A stretch of DNA of 9,509 nucleotides from DATDRQ01 sp035291645 (GTDB lineage Bacteria; Chloroflexota; Anaerolineae; Anaerolineales; UBA4823), in NCBI GenBank assembly GCA_035291645.1, contig DATDRQ010000149.1, positions 1 to 9,509 of the forward strand, given 5' to 3'. Positions within the stretch are counted from its first letter, which is position 1. Every line of letters begins with the position of its first letter. The translations under genes and the position numbers were made by a program. The notes under the pieces are model-generated. The model was not told the origin of the DNA, did not search any database, and saw only the letters and a list, made by a program, of their open reading frames with translations. Below are positions 1-7,608 of this stretch, piece by piece.

Positions 1-1
1 G

Positions 2-58
2 CGCCAGGCGCGGGTCAAGGTGGTGCTGGGAAGCCCGAGTTTGTGGATTTTGCCGTAA
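2..58 (+). CDS. Possible 3' end of an upstream gene (partial)
   Basis: One frame open from the window edge reads RQARVKVVLGSPSLWILP and stops at TAA (56-58), 13 nt before the next start codon. That spacing fits a gene tail in an operon. The other two forward frames are also open here, and one (reading ...GKPEFVDFAVTGG...) looks equally protein-like, so the assignment is weak. No family can be recognised from 18 residues. Confidence 0.25.
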   Translation, partial: RQARVKVVLGSPSLWILP

Positions 59-71
59 CCGGTGGTGTACG

Positions 72-677
72 GTGCGCCTTCATTTCGGTCCGCCCCCGGA
101 AGACCCGGATTTTCAGCCTGAAGCCCAGGGCTGGTATTCCATCCGGGAACCGGGACCGGTCCTGGTGCAGGTGATCGCCATTCCAGTAGCGCTGGCGGTG
201 TTCCTGATCTTGGGCTGGACCATCGCCGGTCTCTCCGGCGCGAGCCCGTACCTCTCGGTTCTCTCATTGGAAGCCGTGCTGTGGCTGATCGTGTTGATCC
301 CCTTGCACGAACTCCTGCACGTCTTCACCCAGCCTGGTCTGGGCTTTTCTCGCAACTCTATCGTTGGCCTATGGCTCTCCCGGGCCGTCATCTACGCCAG
401 CTATTTGGGGACGATGAGCCGGGTTCGCTTCGCAGTCTGCCTGGCGATGCCATTCGTGATCCTGTCGCTGCTGCCCTTGATCGGGATCGCGCTTTTAAAA
501 GCGGCCTTTGCGAACGACGAGCTCATTAAGCACCTGGCCTTGCTTTCCCTCCTGAATGGCGTGGCTTCCTCCGGGGACCTGGTTGGTCTGGGTCTGATCC
601 TTTCCCAGGTACCCCGTTCTGCCACCCTGCAAGACAAGGGCTGGCGGACCTTTTGGAAGCGCTCTGAAGAATGGTGA
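72..677 (+). CDS. DUF3267-type membrane zincin-like protein
   Basis: A 201-residue integral membrane protein of unknown substrate. About four hydrophobic segments are visible (near residues 29-54, 59-78, 119-142 and 155-180). The second runs into HELLH (79-83), the HExxH-type zinc-binding motif of metallopeptidases. A later NGVASSGDL stretch (162-170) ends in an Asp that could be the third ligand. This layout matches the DUF3267 'putative zincin peptidase' family, whose members resemble site-2-type intramembrane proteases; peptidase activity is inferred. The chosen start is GTG at 72, with no strong Shine-Dalgarno. The frame stays open upstream, but that stretch is Trp/Cys-rich and does not look coding. 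The 3' end overlaps the next gene by 7 nt, which suggests translational coupling with the PLD lipoprotein. Confidence 0.75.
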   Translation: MRLHFGPPPEDPDFQPEAQGWYSIREPGPVLVQVIAIPVALAVFLILGWTIAGLSGASPYLSVLSLEAVLWLIVLIPLHELLHVFTQPGLGFSRNSIVGLWLSRAVIYASYLGTMSRVRFAVCLAMPFVILSLLPLIGIALLKAAFANDELIKHLALLSLLNGVASSGDLVGLGLILSQVPRSATLQDKGWRTFWKRSEEW

Positions 678-1753
678 AGCCTGGCTTTTTCATACGACGA
701 CGATGGTGGGATTCTGCTGTTTTGATCCTGGTCTCCTTCCTGATAGCGGGCTGTGTGTTAGGTTCTGCAAATCGACAAACAGCGACCCCCACCGGGGATC
801 AGGTTGCCAGCTGGTACCAGGTATACTTCACCGACCCAACCGCCCCGGACGCAGGCAGCTACCGCGGCGGGCCGGACGCCGACCTAGCCGCCGCCATCGA
901 TCGAGCTCGTTTGAGCATCGACGCGGCCTTCGATACATTGGACCTGTGGAGCCTGCGGGATGCCATGATCGAGGCGCACCGGCGCGGGGTGACCGTGCGC
1001 GTGGTGGTGGAGAGCGACAACCTGGAGGTGGAGGAAGTCCGGGCGCTGTCCGAGGCTGGCATCCAGGTTCTAGGCGACCGCCGGGAAGGCATGATGCACA
1101 ACAAATTCTTCATCCTGGACCGGCAGGAGGTCTGGACCGGGTCGATGAACTTTACCGTTCGGGGTGGTTATACTGCGAATAACAACCTGCTGCGCCTGCG
1201 CTCGCCGATGCTCGTCGAAGATTACCTGGCCGAATTCGAGGAGATGTTCACGGACGATCGCTTCGGCCCCGGATCGCCCTCAAATATTCCCCACCCGCGT
1301 TTCCAGGAGCAGGGCACCCGCCTCGAAGTTTATTTCTCACCAGATGATGGTGTGGCAGATCAGATCGCCCGGCTGGTCCGCGGCGCCGAGGAAAACATCT
1401 CGTTCCTGGCATTCTCCTTTACCTCGGATGAGATCGCCGCTGCGCTGCTGGAGCGCCTGGATCAGGGCGTTTCTGTCGCAGGGGTCTTCGATGCCTCGCA
1501 GTACGAGCAGAACACGGGCACGGAATTCGACCGGCTGCTGCAGGCCGGTGCGGAGGTGCGTTTGGACGGCAACCCGGGCAGCATGCACCACAAGGTGATC
1601 GTCATCGATGATCGCATCGTGATCACCGGTTCCTATAATTTCAGCCGCAACGCCGAGGAACGCAACGACGAGAATACCCTGGTGATCCACGACCCTGATA
1701 TCGCCAGGCTGTACCTGGAGGAGTTCCGACGGGTGTTCGAACTGGCAAAGTGA
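671..1753 (+). CDS. Phospholipase D-like (double HKD) lipoprotein, probable envelope nuclease
   Basis: A 360-residue exported protein. The N-terminus has a basic stretch (RRRWW), a hydrophobic core and a lipobox IAGC with the lipidation cysteine at residue 28, so the mature protein should be anchored outside the cytoplasmic membrane. Two PLD half-domains follow, each with the HxKx4D signature and its G-S/T-x-N-F partner: H143/K145/D150 with GSMNFT (157-162), and H306/K308/D313 with GSYNFS (320-325) and NDEN (332-335). Two intact HKD motifs in one chain give a complete active site that works through a phosphohistidine intermediate. Small proteins of this architecture are usually nucleases of the Nuc type or uncharacterised phosphodiesterases; DNA as substrate is inferred. 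The ATG at 671 lies inside the end of the upstream gene, with GGAAG (655-659) as a distant possible ribosome binding site. Cardiolipin synthase is less likely because no multi-span N-terminal membrane region is present. Confidence 0.85.
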   Translation: MVKPGFFIRRRWWDSAVLILVSFLIAGCVLGSANRQTATPTGDQVASWYQVYFTDPTAPDAGSYRGGPDADLAAAIDRARLSIDAAFDTLDLWSLRDAMIEAHRRGVTVRVVVESDNLEVEEVRALSEAGIQVLGDRREGMMHNKFFILDRQEVWTGSMNFTVRGGYTANNNLLRLRSPMLVEDYLAEFEEMFTDDRFGPGSPSNIPHPRFQEQGTRLEVYFSPDDGVADQIARLVRGAEENISFLAFSFTSDEIAAALLERLDQGVSVAGVFDASQYEQNTGTEFDRLLQAGAEVRLDGNPGSMHHKVIVIDDRIVITGSYNFSRNAEERNDENTLVIHDPDIARLYLEEFRRVFELAK

Positions 1754-1810
1754 GGCTGACCGGCTGCAACAAAGTAAAGGCTTTTTTGATACGCCGGTCT
1801 CCGAATCCGT

Positions 1811-1858
1811 GCTTGCATGCGAGCCTGCTTGCACGCAAGCTTGCTTGCACGCAAGCCT
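1811..1858. repeat. Three 16-bp tandem repeats, each a near-palindrome
   Basis: Three head-to-tail 16-bp units begin at 1811, 1827 and 1843, and a partial fourth may start at 1859. The best unit is GCTTGCACGCAAGCTT: arms GCTTGC and GCAAGC around a 2-bp AC spacer, followed by a 2-bp linker. Units 2 and 3 differ only in the linker (TT or CT); unit 1 has AT as spacer and one arm change (GCGAGC). Each unit could fold into a tight hairpin, and neighbouring arms can also pair with each other. The array lies between the PLD lipoprotein and the ATPase gene. Short frames across it give Cys/Ala/Lys/Gln-rich peptides that look like repeat translation, not genes. Confidence 0.85.
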
Positions 1859-1896
1859 GCGTGGTCCGGAAACCGCGCCTGAACTTATCGATAGCA

Positions 1897-1925
1897 TGGA
1901 TATTGGAGCCGTGCCATTGTAAAAT
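1897..1925 (+). promoter_or_regulatory. Candidate sigma-70-type promoter for the ATPase gene
   Basis: TGGATA (1897-1902, 4 of 6 matches to TTGACA) and TAAAAT (1920-1925, 5 of 6 matches to TATAAT) are separated by 17 bp. The site lies about 80 nt before the GTG start of the ATPase gene and just downstream of the 16-bp repeats. This is a consensus match by eye only; such matches occur by chance, especially in an AT-richer gap. Confidence 0.35.
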
Positions 1926-1993
1926 AGGGGCAGGATCAACCAGGCAGAAAAGCAATCTACCGGTGAGGAAATTACAAACAACGAATTCTGAAT

Positions 1994-1997
1994 GGAG
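1994..1997 (+). promoter_or_regulatory. Ribosome binding site fixing the GTG start of the ATPase gene
   Basis: GGAG lies 7 nt before GTG at 2005. It supports this non-ATG start; no other in-frame start precedes the Walker A motif closely enough to be useful. Confidence 0.6.
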
Positions 1998-2004
1998 ATA
2001 AACC

Positions 2005-4524
2005 GTGAGAGCGCAAAGCGGATTTTACATCGGGCGTATTTTTGACCCAAAGGTGGGTAAGACTACTGCCCAGGATTTGATCTACGATCCTGCTGACTTG
2101 ACCACCCATGCCGTGGTGGTCGGGATGACCGGGTCTGGCAAAACAGGCCTGTGTATGGACATGCTTGAAGAAGCAGCGTTGCAAGAAATCCCCGCCTTGA
2201 TGATCGATCCCAAAGGGGATATTACCAACGCCTTGCTCCACTTTCCGAACCTGGCGCCCCAAGATTTCCAACCCTGGGTGAATGCCGACGAGGCGCGGCG
2301 CGCGGGCAGGACGGTCGAGCAGGCTGGGGAAGAGGCTGCCAAAAGTTGGCAGGCAGGCCTGGCGCAGTGGGGAATCGGGCCGGTACGCATCCAGGCCCTC
2401 CTTGAATCCGTTCAATTCGCCGTGTTCACCCCCGGATCGGATTCCGGCATCCCGGTCTCCATCCTGGCTTCTCTGAAAGTACCCGATCTGGAATGGAATG
2501 ATAACCGCGAGCTATTGCGGGAGAAGATCTCAGGCACCGTGACCGCCGTGCTCGGCCTGGTTGGGTTCAAGGATATCGACCCGGTGCGCTCGCGCGAGCA
2601 CATCCTGCTATCGAACATTTTCGAGCATGCCTGGAGCCAGGGGCTCGACCTCGACCTGGGCGAGCTGATCCTGCAGACGCAGAGCCCACCTTTCCCCAAG
2701 CTGGGGGTTTTCGATGTGAACACCTTCTTCCCGGAGAAGGACCGCTTCGAGCTGGCGATGCAGTTGAATAACATCCTGGCGGCGCCCGCTTTTCAGGTCT
2801 GGCTGGAGGGGCAGCCACTGGACATCGCCGGCCTGCTGTACACCCCGGAGGGGCGGCCGAGACACAGCGTTTTCTACATCGCCCACCTGTCCGATGAGGA
2901 GCGTATGTTCTTCGTCACCCTGCTCTTCTCGGCGGTAGAAGCCTGGATGCGCTCTCAGAGCGGCACCTCCACTCTGCGCAGCCTGGTTTACTTTGACGAG
3001 ATCTTCGGCTACCTGCCTCCCACCCAGAACCCGCCCTCCAAGCAGCCTATGCTGCGCATGCTCAAACAGGCGCGCGCCTTCGGTGTGGGGCTGGTGCTGG
3101 TCACCCAGAACCCGGTCGACATCGATTACAAGGCCCTCTCGAATGCCGGAACCTGGATCATCGGCAAGCTGCAAACCGACCAGGACAAGCAGCGCCTGTT
3201 GGATGGTCTACAGGGCGCCAGCCCCGATATCGACCGTCAGACTTATGACAAAATGCTCTCATCCCTCGGCAAACGTGTCTTCCTGCTGCACAACGTCCAC
3301 GCTAAACAACCCCAGCTGTTTCAGACCCGCTGGGCGATGAACTACCTGGCCGGGCCGATGACGCGTGCGCAGATCCCGGCCTTGAATGCTCTGGCCCGCG
3401 CCGGGCTAGGCGTGGAACCCCCTGTTGCGCCAAAGGCTTCTCCGGCGAAACCTGTAGCCCAGGCTGGAACGCAGCCCGCCGCAGTAGCAGTCTCTTCTGA
3501 TCAGAAAACGGCCTCTCCTTCCGCCGGTTCACTCACACGCCCCGGAGTACCGGCCGGGGTCAATGAATACTTCCTGCCGACCAGCCTGTCGCTGGCGGAA
3601 GCTTTCCAATCCTCCGGACAGGTTTATCAGGAGGGGACTCAAAGCCAGGGGTTGATTTACCGACCTTCCTTACTGGCCCTAGCCAGTATTCGCTTCCTGA
3701 ACCGGGCCTACGACCTGGATTATGTGCTTCTTCAGACTGCTCTGACCCAGGCGCCGGACCGGCGCGGCATGGTACGCTGGGAGGAAGTACTTTCCGTGCC
3801 TTTAGAGGCTGCCCAACTGGGAGACCGTCCAGATCCGCAGGCGCGCTTCGCCTCCCTGGAAGCGCCGTTATCCGACGCTAAACTGGTGACCGCCATGGAG
3901 AAGGACTTCATCGACTGGGCTTTCCGCAAATCCTCGGTGACGGTGCGAGCCAACGAGATACTCAAGGTCTTTGCCGGACCGGACGAATCCGACGCCGATT
4001 TCCGCCGGCGCTGCTCCGAGGTTGCCCAGGACGGGCGCGACGCCGAATTAAAGAAAGTATCCGATACCTTCGAGAAGAAGATCGACGTTCTAATGGAGAA
4101 GGTCAAGCGCGAGGAGCGCGAGCTGGACCAGGATGAGTCCGAGTTATCGCAGCGTAAGATGGAAGAGTATTCCAAACACGCCGAGAACATCCTGGGAATG
4201 TTTACCCGCCGCCGGACAAATATCTCCAGTTCCATGTCGAAGCGGCGCATGGCGGAGAAAGCCGCCGAGGATGTCAAGGAGTCGCGCAAGGCGATCGCCG
4301 ATTACCAGCAACAGATTGAAGTCCTGGAAAAGGAGAAAGAGGCTGCCCTGCAAGAGGTCAACCAGCGCTGGGGGGAATTGGCCAGCCAGTCGAAAGACCT
4401 TTCGGTACCACCGGCCAAGAAGGATGTTCTAATAGACGCCTTCGGCGTGGCCTGGCTGCCATACTATGTGGTTAGCGTAGGGGAAGAAGTGGTGGAGCTG
4501 CCAGCCTTCGATTTACGAAACTAG
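2005..4524 (+). CDS. HerA/FtsK-like (COG0433-type) ATPase with C-terminal coiled coil
   Basis: An 839-residue P-loop ATPase. Walker A is GMTGSGKT (40-47), reached after only about 35 residues, so there is no full HAS-barrel as in classical HerA. Walker B is SLVYFDEIFGYLP (326-338, acidic pair D331/E332). It is followed by a VTQNPVDIDYKALSNAG stretch (366-382) typical of the HerA/FtsK/VirB4 class, where a polar TQ..P element acts as sensor. An Ala/Pro-rich linker spans about 470-515. Residues 520-640 form an unassigned domain, and about 665-795 are highly charged and heptad-like, suggesting a long coiled coil, then a short hydrophobic tail. These ATPases usually form hexamers that move DNA or remodel protein. 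No NurA-like nuclease gene is adjacent, so a HerA-NurA repair role is not supported. Possible roles, all inferred, are DNA translocation, mobile-element defence or chromosome handling. Expression probably starts from the promoter in the preceding gap. Confidence 0.8.
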   Translation: MRAQSGFYIGRIFDPKVGKTTAQDLIYDPADLTTHAVVVGMTGSGKTGLCMDMLEEAALQEIPALMIDPKGDITNALLHFPNLAPQDFQPWVNADEARRAGRTVEQAGEEAAKSWQAGLAQWGIGPVRIQALLESVQFAVFTPGSDSGIPVSILASLKVPDLEWNDNRELLREKISGTVTAVLGLVGFKDIDPVRSREHILLSNIFEHAWSQGLDLDLGELILQTQSPPFPKLGVFDVNTFFPEKDRFELAMQLNNILAAPAFQVWLEGQPLDIAGLLYTPEGRPRHSVFYIAHLSDEERMFFVTLLFSAVEAWMRSQSGTSTLRSLVYFDEIFGYLPPTQNPPSKQPMLRMLKQARAFGVGLVLVTQNPVDIDYKALSNAGTWIIGKLQTDQDKQRLLDGLQGASPDIDRQTYDKMLSSLGKRVFLLHNVHAKQPQLFQTRWAMNYLAGPMTRAQIPALNALARAGLGVEPPVAPKASPAKPVAQAGTQPAAVAVSSDQKTASPSAGSLTRPGVPAGVNEYFLPTSLSLAEAFQSSGQVYQEGTQSQGLIYRPSLLALASIRFLNRAYDLDYVLLQTALTQAPDRRGMVRWEEVLSVPLEAAQLGDRPDPQARFASLEAPLSDAKLVTAMEKDFIDWAFRKSSVTVRANEILKVFAGPDESDADFRRRCSEVAQDGRDAELKKVSDTFEKKIDVLMEKVKREERELDQDESELSQRKMEEYSKHAENILGMFTRRRTNISSSMSKRRMAEKAAEDVKESRKAIADYQQQIEVLEKEKEAALQEVNQRWGELASQSKDLSVPPAKKDVLIDAFGVAWLPYYVVSVGEEVVELPAFDLRN

Positions 4525-4548
4525 CGAAAAACGCGAAATGGCGCGAAA

Positions 4549-5151
4549 ATGTTAATCATCCTGCTGGTGGTCCTGCTCTACGGCCTGGTACACTCCTTCC
4601 TGGCTTCGCTGTGGACGAAAGACCGCGCCAGGGACTGGATTGGGCCATCCGCGGACCGCTGGTACAGGCTGTTCTACAACGTGGTCGCCACCCTTACCTT
4701 GTTGCCGGTGCTGGCTTTGCCCGCCATGCTGCCAGACCGGCAGCTGTATGCTGTCCCGCCACCCTGGGTATACCTGACCCTGGCAGGCCAGTTGCTGGCA
4801 TTAGTGGCGCTCGGCATAGGTGTGCTGCAGACCGGGACCCTGCATTTCCTCGGCCTGGCGCAGCTGTTCGAGAATCCCGAAAAGGAGCCCCGTGCGATGG
4901 TGACCGGCGGCCTGTACCGCTGGGTGCGCCATCCGCTCTACACCGCCGGGCTGGTCTTCATCTGGCTGGTGCCGGTCATGACCGCCAACCTATTGGCGCT
5001 CAACGTTGGTTTGACAGTCTACCTTGTGGTTGGCGCACTCTACGAGGAGCGCAAGCTGGTCAAGGAGTTCGGGGAGGAATATCTGCGCTACCGGCAGCGC
5101 ACGCCGATGTTGATCCCAGGAGTACGACCTATTTTAGACTACTCCAAATAG
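4549..5151 (+). CDS. ICMT/PEMT- or NnrU-like membrane methyltransferase family protein
   Basis: A 200-residue polytopic membrane protein with hydrophobic segments near residues 1-20, 42-62, 73-96 and 133-163. The family signature is in the C-terminal half: GGLYRWVRHPLY (120-131), then EERKLVKEFGEEYLRY (166-181) and a closing RTPMLIPG. In isoprenylcysteine carboxyl methyltransferases and phospholipid methyltransferases, these conserved RHP and EE...Y-x-x-Y elements shape the S-adenosylmethionine pocket. The substrate is unknown; bacterial members act on lipids, thiols or unknown small molecules, and NnrU-type relatives are tied to denitrification without proven enzymology. The ATG at 4549 has no Shine-Dalgarno; the 24-nt gap from the ATPase stop instead holds three GCGAAA copies. 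ComEC begins 4 nt downstream, so the two are probably co-transcribed. Confidence 0.75.
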   Translation: MLIILLVVLLYGLVHSFLASLWTKDRARDWIGPSADRWYRLFYNVVATLTLLPVLALPAMLPDRQLYAVPPPWVYLTLAGQLLALVALGIGVLQTGTLHFLGLAQLFENPEKEPRAMVTGGLYRWVRHPLYTAGLVFIWLVPVMTANLLALNVGLTVYLVVGALYEERKLVKEFGEEYLRYRQRTPMLIPGVRPILDYSK

Positions 5152-5155
5152 ACCC

Positions 5156-7543
5156 ATGCCTCTCTTCTGGCTTTCGCTGGCCTTCCTGGCAGGCATTCTG
5201 TTGTCTGCCAACCTGGCGCTCCCTCCGGCGGTGTGGTGGGGTTGCGCTGGGGCGACGCTGCTCCTGTTTCTGCTGATCACATTTCTGAGAAATCGGATAT
5301 CCATCTCGAATCCCCGGTTAAACAGTCAATTTGGCCAGCCTGCTCTGGTTGTCATTCTGCTGGCGGGTCTGGCATTTTTTCTCGGCGCTGCCCGCTACCA
5401 GGCTATCCAGCCTCACCTGAACGCCCCGCATTTCGTCGCGCATTACAATGATCGCCAGGGAGAATCCCGCTTGTGTGGCACCCTGATTGAGCCGCCGGAC
5501 CAGCGGGATAACTTCGCCCTGCTAAAACTCCGCGCGGCAGCCATCCAACCGCCGGGAGTCCTTAAGTCGATTGAAATTGAAGGTCTCTTGCTGGCAAAGG
5601 TAGCCGGGAGTTCGTCCTGGCGTTACGGCGACCGGCTAATGCTTACCGGCGAACTGGACACTCCCCCAGATGAGGAGGACTTCTCGTACCGGGAGTACCT
5701 GGCTACGCAGGGTATTTTCGCCTATATGCCCTCAGCTCAAGCCAGCCTGATTCGCCACGGGATGGGGAAACCGCTTCCGGCTACGCTGTTTTCGCTGCGC
5801 GAACGAGCGTTGGAGCACGTCCAGCGCCTGTGGCCCGAGCCGGAGGCATCGCTATTGGCGGGTATTCTCCTCGGGGTTGAAAGCGGTATACCGGAAGAGG
5901 TCGAAGAGGCTTTCCAGCAAACCGGTACTTCGCACATAATTGCGATTTCCGGATTCAATATGACGATCGTAGCTGGGCTGCTGTATGCTGTTTTCGGGCG
6001 GCTGTTCGGTCGCTACAAGGGCGCTCTCGTTGCCGCGCTGGGCATCTTCCTGTATACATTGCTGGTCGGGGCAGGGGCCAGTGTGGTGCGGGCGGCGTTG
6101 ATGAGCGGGTTAGCCCTGTTCGCATTCCAGGTCGGTCGCCGCCAGACCGGTCTGCTCAGCCTCGCTTTGGTGGCGGCCTTGATGGCGGCTGCCAATCCGC
6201 TGGTATTGTGGGACGTTGGTTACCAGCTCTCCTTCGCCGCCACGCTGGGTCTAGTCCTGTATGCAGGACCGCTGGAGAACGCTTTATCCACCTGGGCTCA
6301 ACACCACCTCCCTGGACAGGCAGCTGAGAAGATCACCCGTCCGGTCAGCCAGTATTTCCTGTATACCCTGGCTGCGATGGCAGTCACACTTCCGGTTATG
6401 CTATATCATTTCGGCCGCCTGTCGCTGACTGCGCTGGTCGCAAACCCGGCTATCTTGCCTGCCCAGCCGGCAGTGATGATCCTGGGTGGGCTGGCGGTGC
6501 TGGTGGGTCTGGTCTATTTCCCCTTGGGACAGCTGGTCGCAGGGGTTGCCTGGCCCTTCGTCGCCTACACGATCCGGGCTGTCGAGTTCTTCGCCGCCTG
6601 GCGCGGTGGGGAGCTGGCAATTAATCCGCTGGCGATCGAGTGGGTCTTCCTCTTCTACTTTCTCCTGCTGACGGTGACGTTCTTACCAGCGCGCTTCCAG
6701 CTGTTATCAGGCGCAATAAAGCCAGCGCTGGTCATGGGTGTAATGGCGGTGTTGACCGTGCTGGTATGGCGGAATGCCCTGGCAGCCCCGGACGGCCGGC
6801 TGCACCTGACCCTGTTGGATAGCAGCTCCAGGGGCGCTTGTGGCGAGGTGCTGCTGATCCAAACACCAACCGGGCGCAACCTCCTCATAAACGGCGGCCC
6901 GAGCGCCAGCCGGCTCTCTGCAGCGCTTGGGCGGAGGTTGCCCCCCGGCGATCGCCGCCTGGACTGGCTGATCGCGGCTAACTCCGACCAGGGCGAGCTG
7001 GATGCGCTGCCGCAGCTGACGAAGATGTATCCGCCAGCCGGGGTCCTGTGGGCCGGTCCTGCTGGGACAAACCTCGGCTCCCGCCAGCTGCGCGCCAGCC
7101 TGGTTGAAGCACGCATACCCATCACCGAGGTCCAGGTGGGGCAGGTACTCGACCTGGGAGAGGGCGCCAGGATCGAGGTGCTTTCGGTTGGCTCGCGCGG
7201 GGCGGTTTTCCTGGTGGAGTGGGACCGCTTCCGGGCGCTGCTGCCCTTGGGTATTACTTTCGAGGATCTTGAAGCGCTGGATTACGGGCAGGAGGTGGGC
7301 CATGTCACAGCCCTGCTGCTCGCCGATCACGGGTATGCCCCGGCCAACCCGCCGGAGTGGATCGCCAACCTGCGACCAGATTTGATCCTGCTCAGCGTGG
7401 CGGCGGGTGACAGGCAGGGGCTGCCATCGCCAGAGATACTGGAAGCCGCACAAGGGTACTCCCTGCTTCGCACCGATCAAAATGGGTGGATTGAATTATC
7501 GACGGATGGGGGCAAGATGTGGGTGGAGGTGGAGAGGAAGTAA
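5156..7543 (+). CDS. comEC: ComEC/Rec2-family DNA uptake channel with degenerate C-terminal nuclease-like domain
   Basis: A 795-residue protein, a usual length for ComEC, the inner-membrane channel that brings single-stranded DNA into naturally transformable cells. Order of parts: N-terminal hydrophobic segments (about 1-42 and 63-80); a soluble DUF4131/OB-like domain (about 95-200, with RLCGTLIEPP and RYGDRLMLTGEL); the multi-span Competence domain (about 230-540), with LLAGILLGVESGIPEEVEE just before TGTSHIIAISGFNMT (257-270) and VGYQLSFAATLGL (354-366). From about 547 the chain follows the beta-lactamase-like domain of Rec2, but the metal-site signatures are gone: DVGQGD-like is DSSSRGACGE (555-564), DGG is NGG (579-581), the HxDxDH-like loop is ANSDQGELD (608-616), and HHGS is DHGY (724-727). 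That domain is probably not an active metallonuclease. It starts 4 nt after the upstream gene without a clear ribosome binding site, which suggests coupling. Confidence 0.9.
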   Translation: MPLFWLSLAFLAGILLSANLALPPAVWWGCAGATLLLFLLITFLRNRISISNPRLNSQFGQPALVVILLAGLAFFLGAARYQAIQPHLNAPHFVAHYNDRQGESRLCGTLIEPPDQRDNFALLKLRAAAIQPPGVLKSIEIEGLLLAKVAGSSSWRYGDRLMLTGELDTPPDEEDFSYREYLATQGIFAYMPSAQASLIRHGMGKPLPATLFSLRERALEHVQRLWPEPEASLLAGILLGVESGIPEEVEEAFQQTGTSHIIAISGFNMTIVAGLLYAVFGRLFGRYKGALVAALGIFLYTLLVGAGASVVRAALMSGLALFAFQVGRRQTGLLSLALVAALMAAANPLVLWDVGYQLSFAATLGLVLYAGPLENALSTWAQHHLPGQAAEKITRPVSQYFLYTLAAMAVTLPVMLYHFGRLSLTALVANPAILPAQPAVMILGGLAVLVGLVYFPLGQLVAGVAWPFVAYTIRAVEFFAAWRGGELAINPLAIEWVFLFYFLLLTVTFLPARFQLLSGAIKPALVMGVMAVLTVLVWRNALAAPDGRLHLTLLDSSSRGACGEVLLIQTPTGRNLLINGGPSASRLSAALGRRLPPGDRRLDWLIAANSDQGELDALPQLTKMYPPAGVLWAGPAGTNLGSRQLRASLVEARIPITEVQVGQVLDLGEGARIEVLSVGSRGAVFLVEWDRFRALLPLGITFEDLEALDYGQEVGHVTALLLADHGYAPANPPEWIANLRPDLILLSVAAGDRQGLPSPEILEAAQGYSLLRTDQNGWIELSTDGGKMWVEVERK

Positions 7544-7608
7544 ACCAAGCAGATTCGGAACTGTTAGCATCGAATTACATGAAGTCATCGAACTATCAGT
7601 TTTAGGGA

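Noticed and set aside
1758..1799. Terminator after the PLD gene (GACCGGC / GCCGGTC)
   Set aside because: The 7-bp arms are 28 nt apart and the T run lies inside the loop, not after the stem, so this is not a normal Rho-independent terminator.
1811..1858. CRISPR array
   Set aside because: Units are 16 bp and directly abutting, with no unique spacers and no cas genes in view.
1750..2001. 83-codon + strand frame after the PLD gene
   Set aside because: It runs through the 16-bp repeats and has a repeat-derived Cys/Ala/Lys composition, with its GTG embedded in the preceding stop. It does not resemble a protein.
1337..2050. 237-codon - strand frame opposite the PLD gene
   Set aside because: It is antisense to a well-supported gene and its extension crosses the repeat array; no recognisable motif.
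671..4524. PLD nuclease plus HerA-like ATPase as a two-gene anti-phage system
   Set aside because: The PLD protein has a clear lipoprotein signal, so it should act outside the cytoplasm, and a 251-bp gap with its own promoter candidate separates the two genes. Cytoplasmic nuclease-HerA defence pairs are normally tightly linked and lack signal peptides.
4611..5276. 221-codon + strand frame overlapping the methyltransferase-like gene
   Set aside because: Arg/Pro/Gly/Ala-rich shadow frame; the overlapping frame has the conserved RHP and EE motifs and membrane segments.
6707..7480. 257-codon - strand frame opposite comEC
   Set aside because: It is a shadow produced by GC-rich codon use of comEC; the translation has no domain-like pattern.
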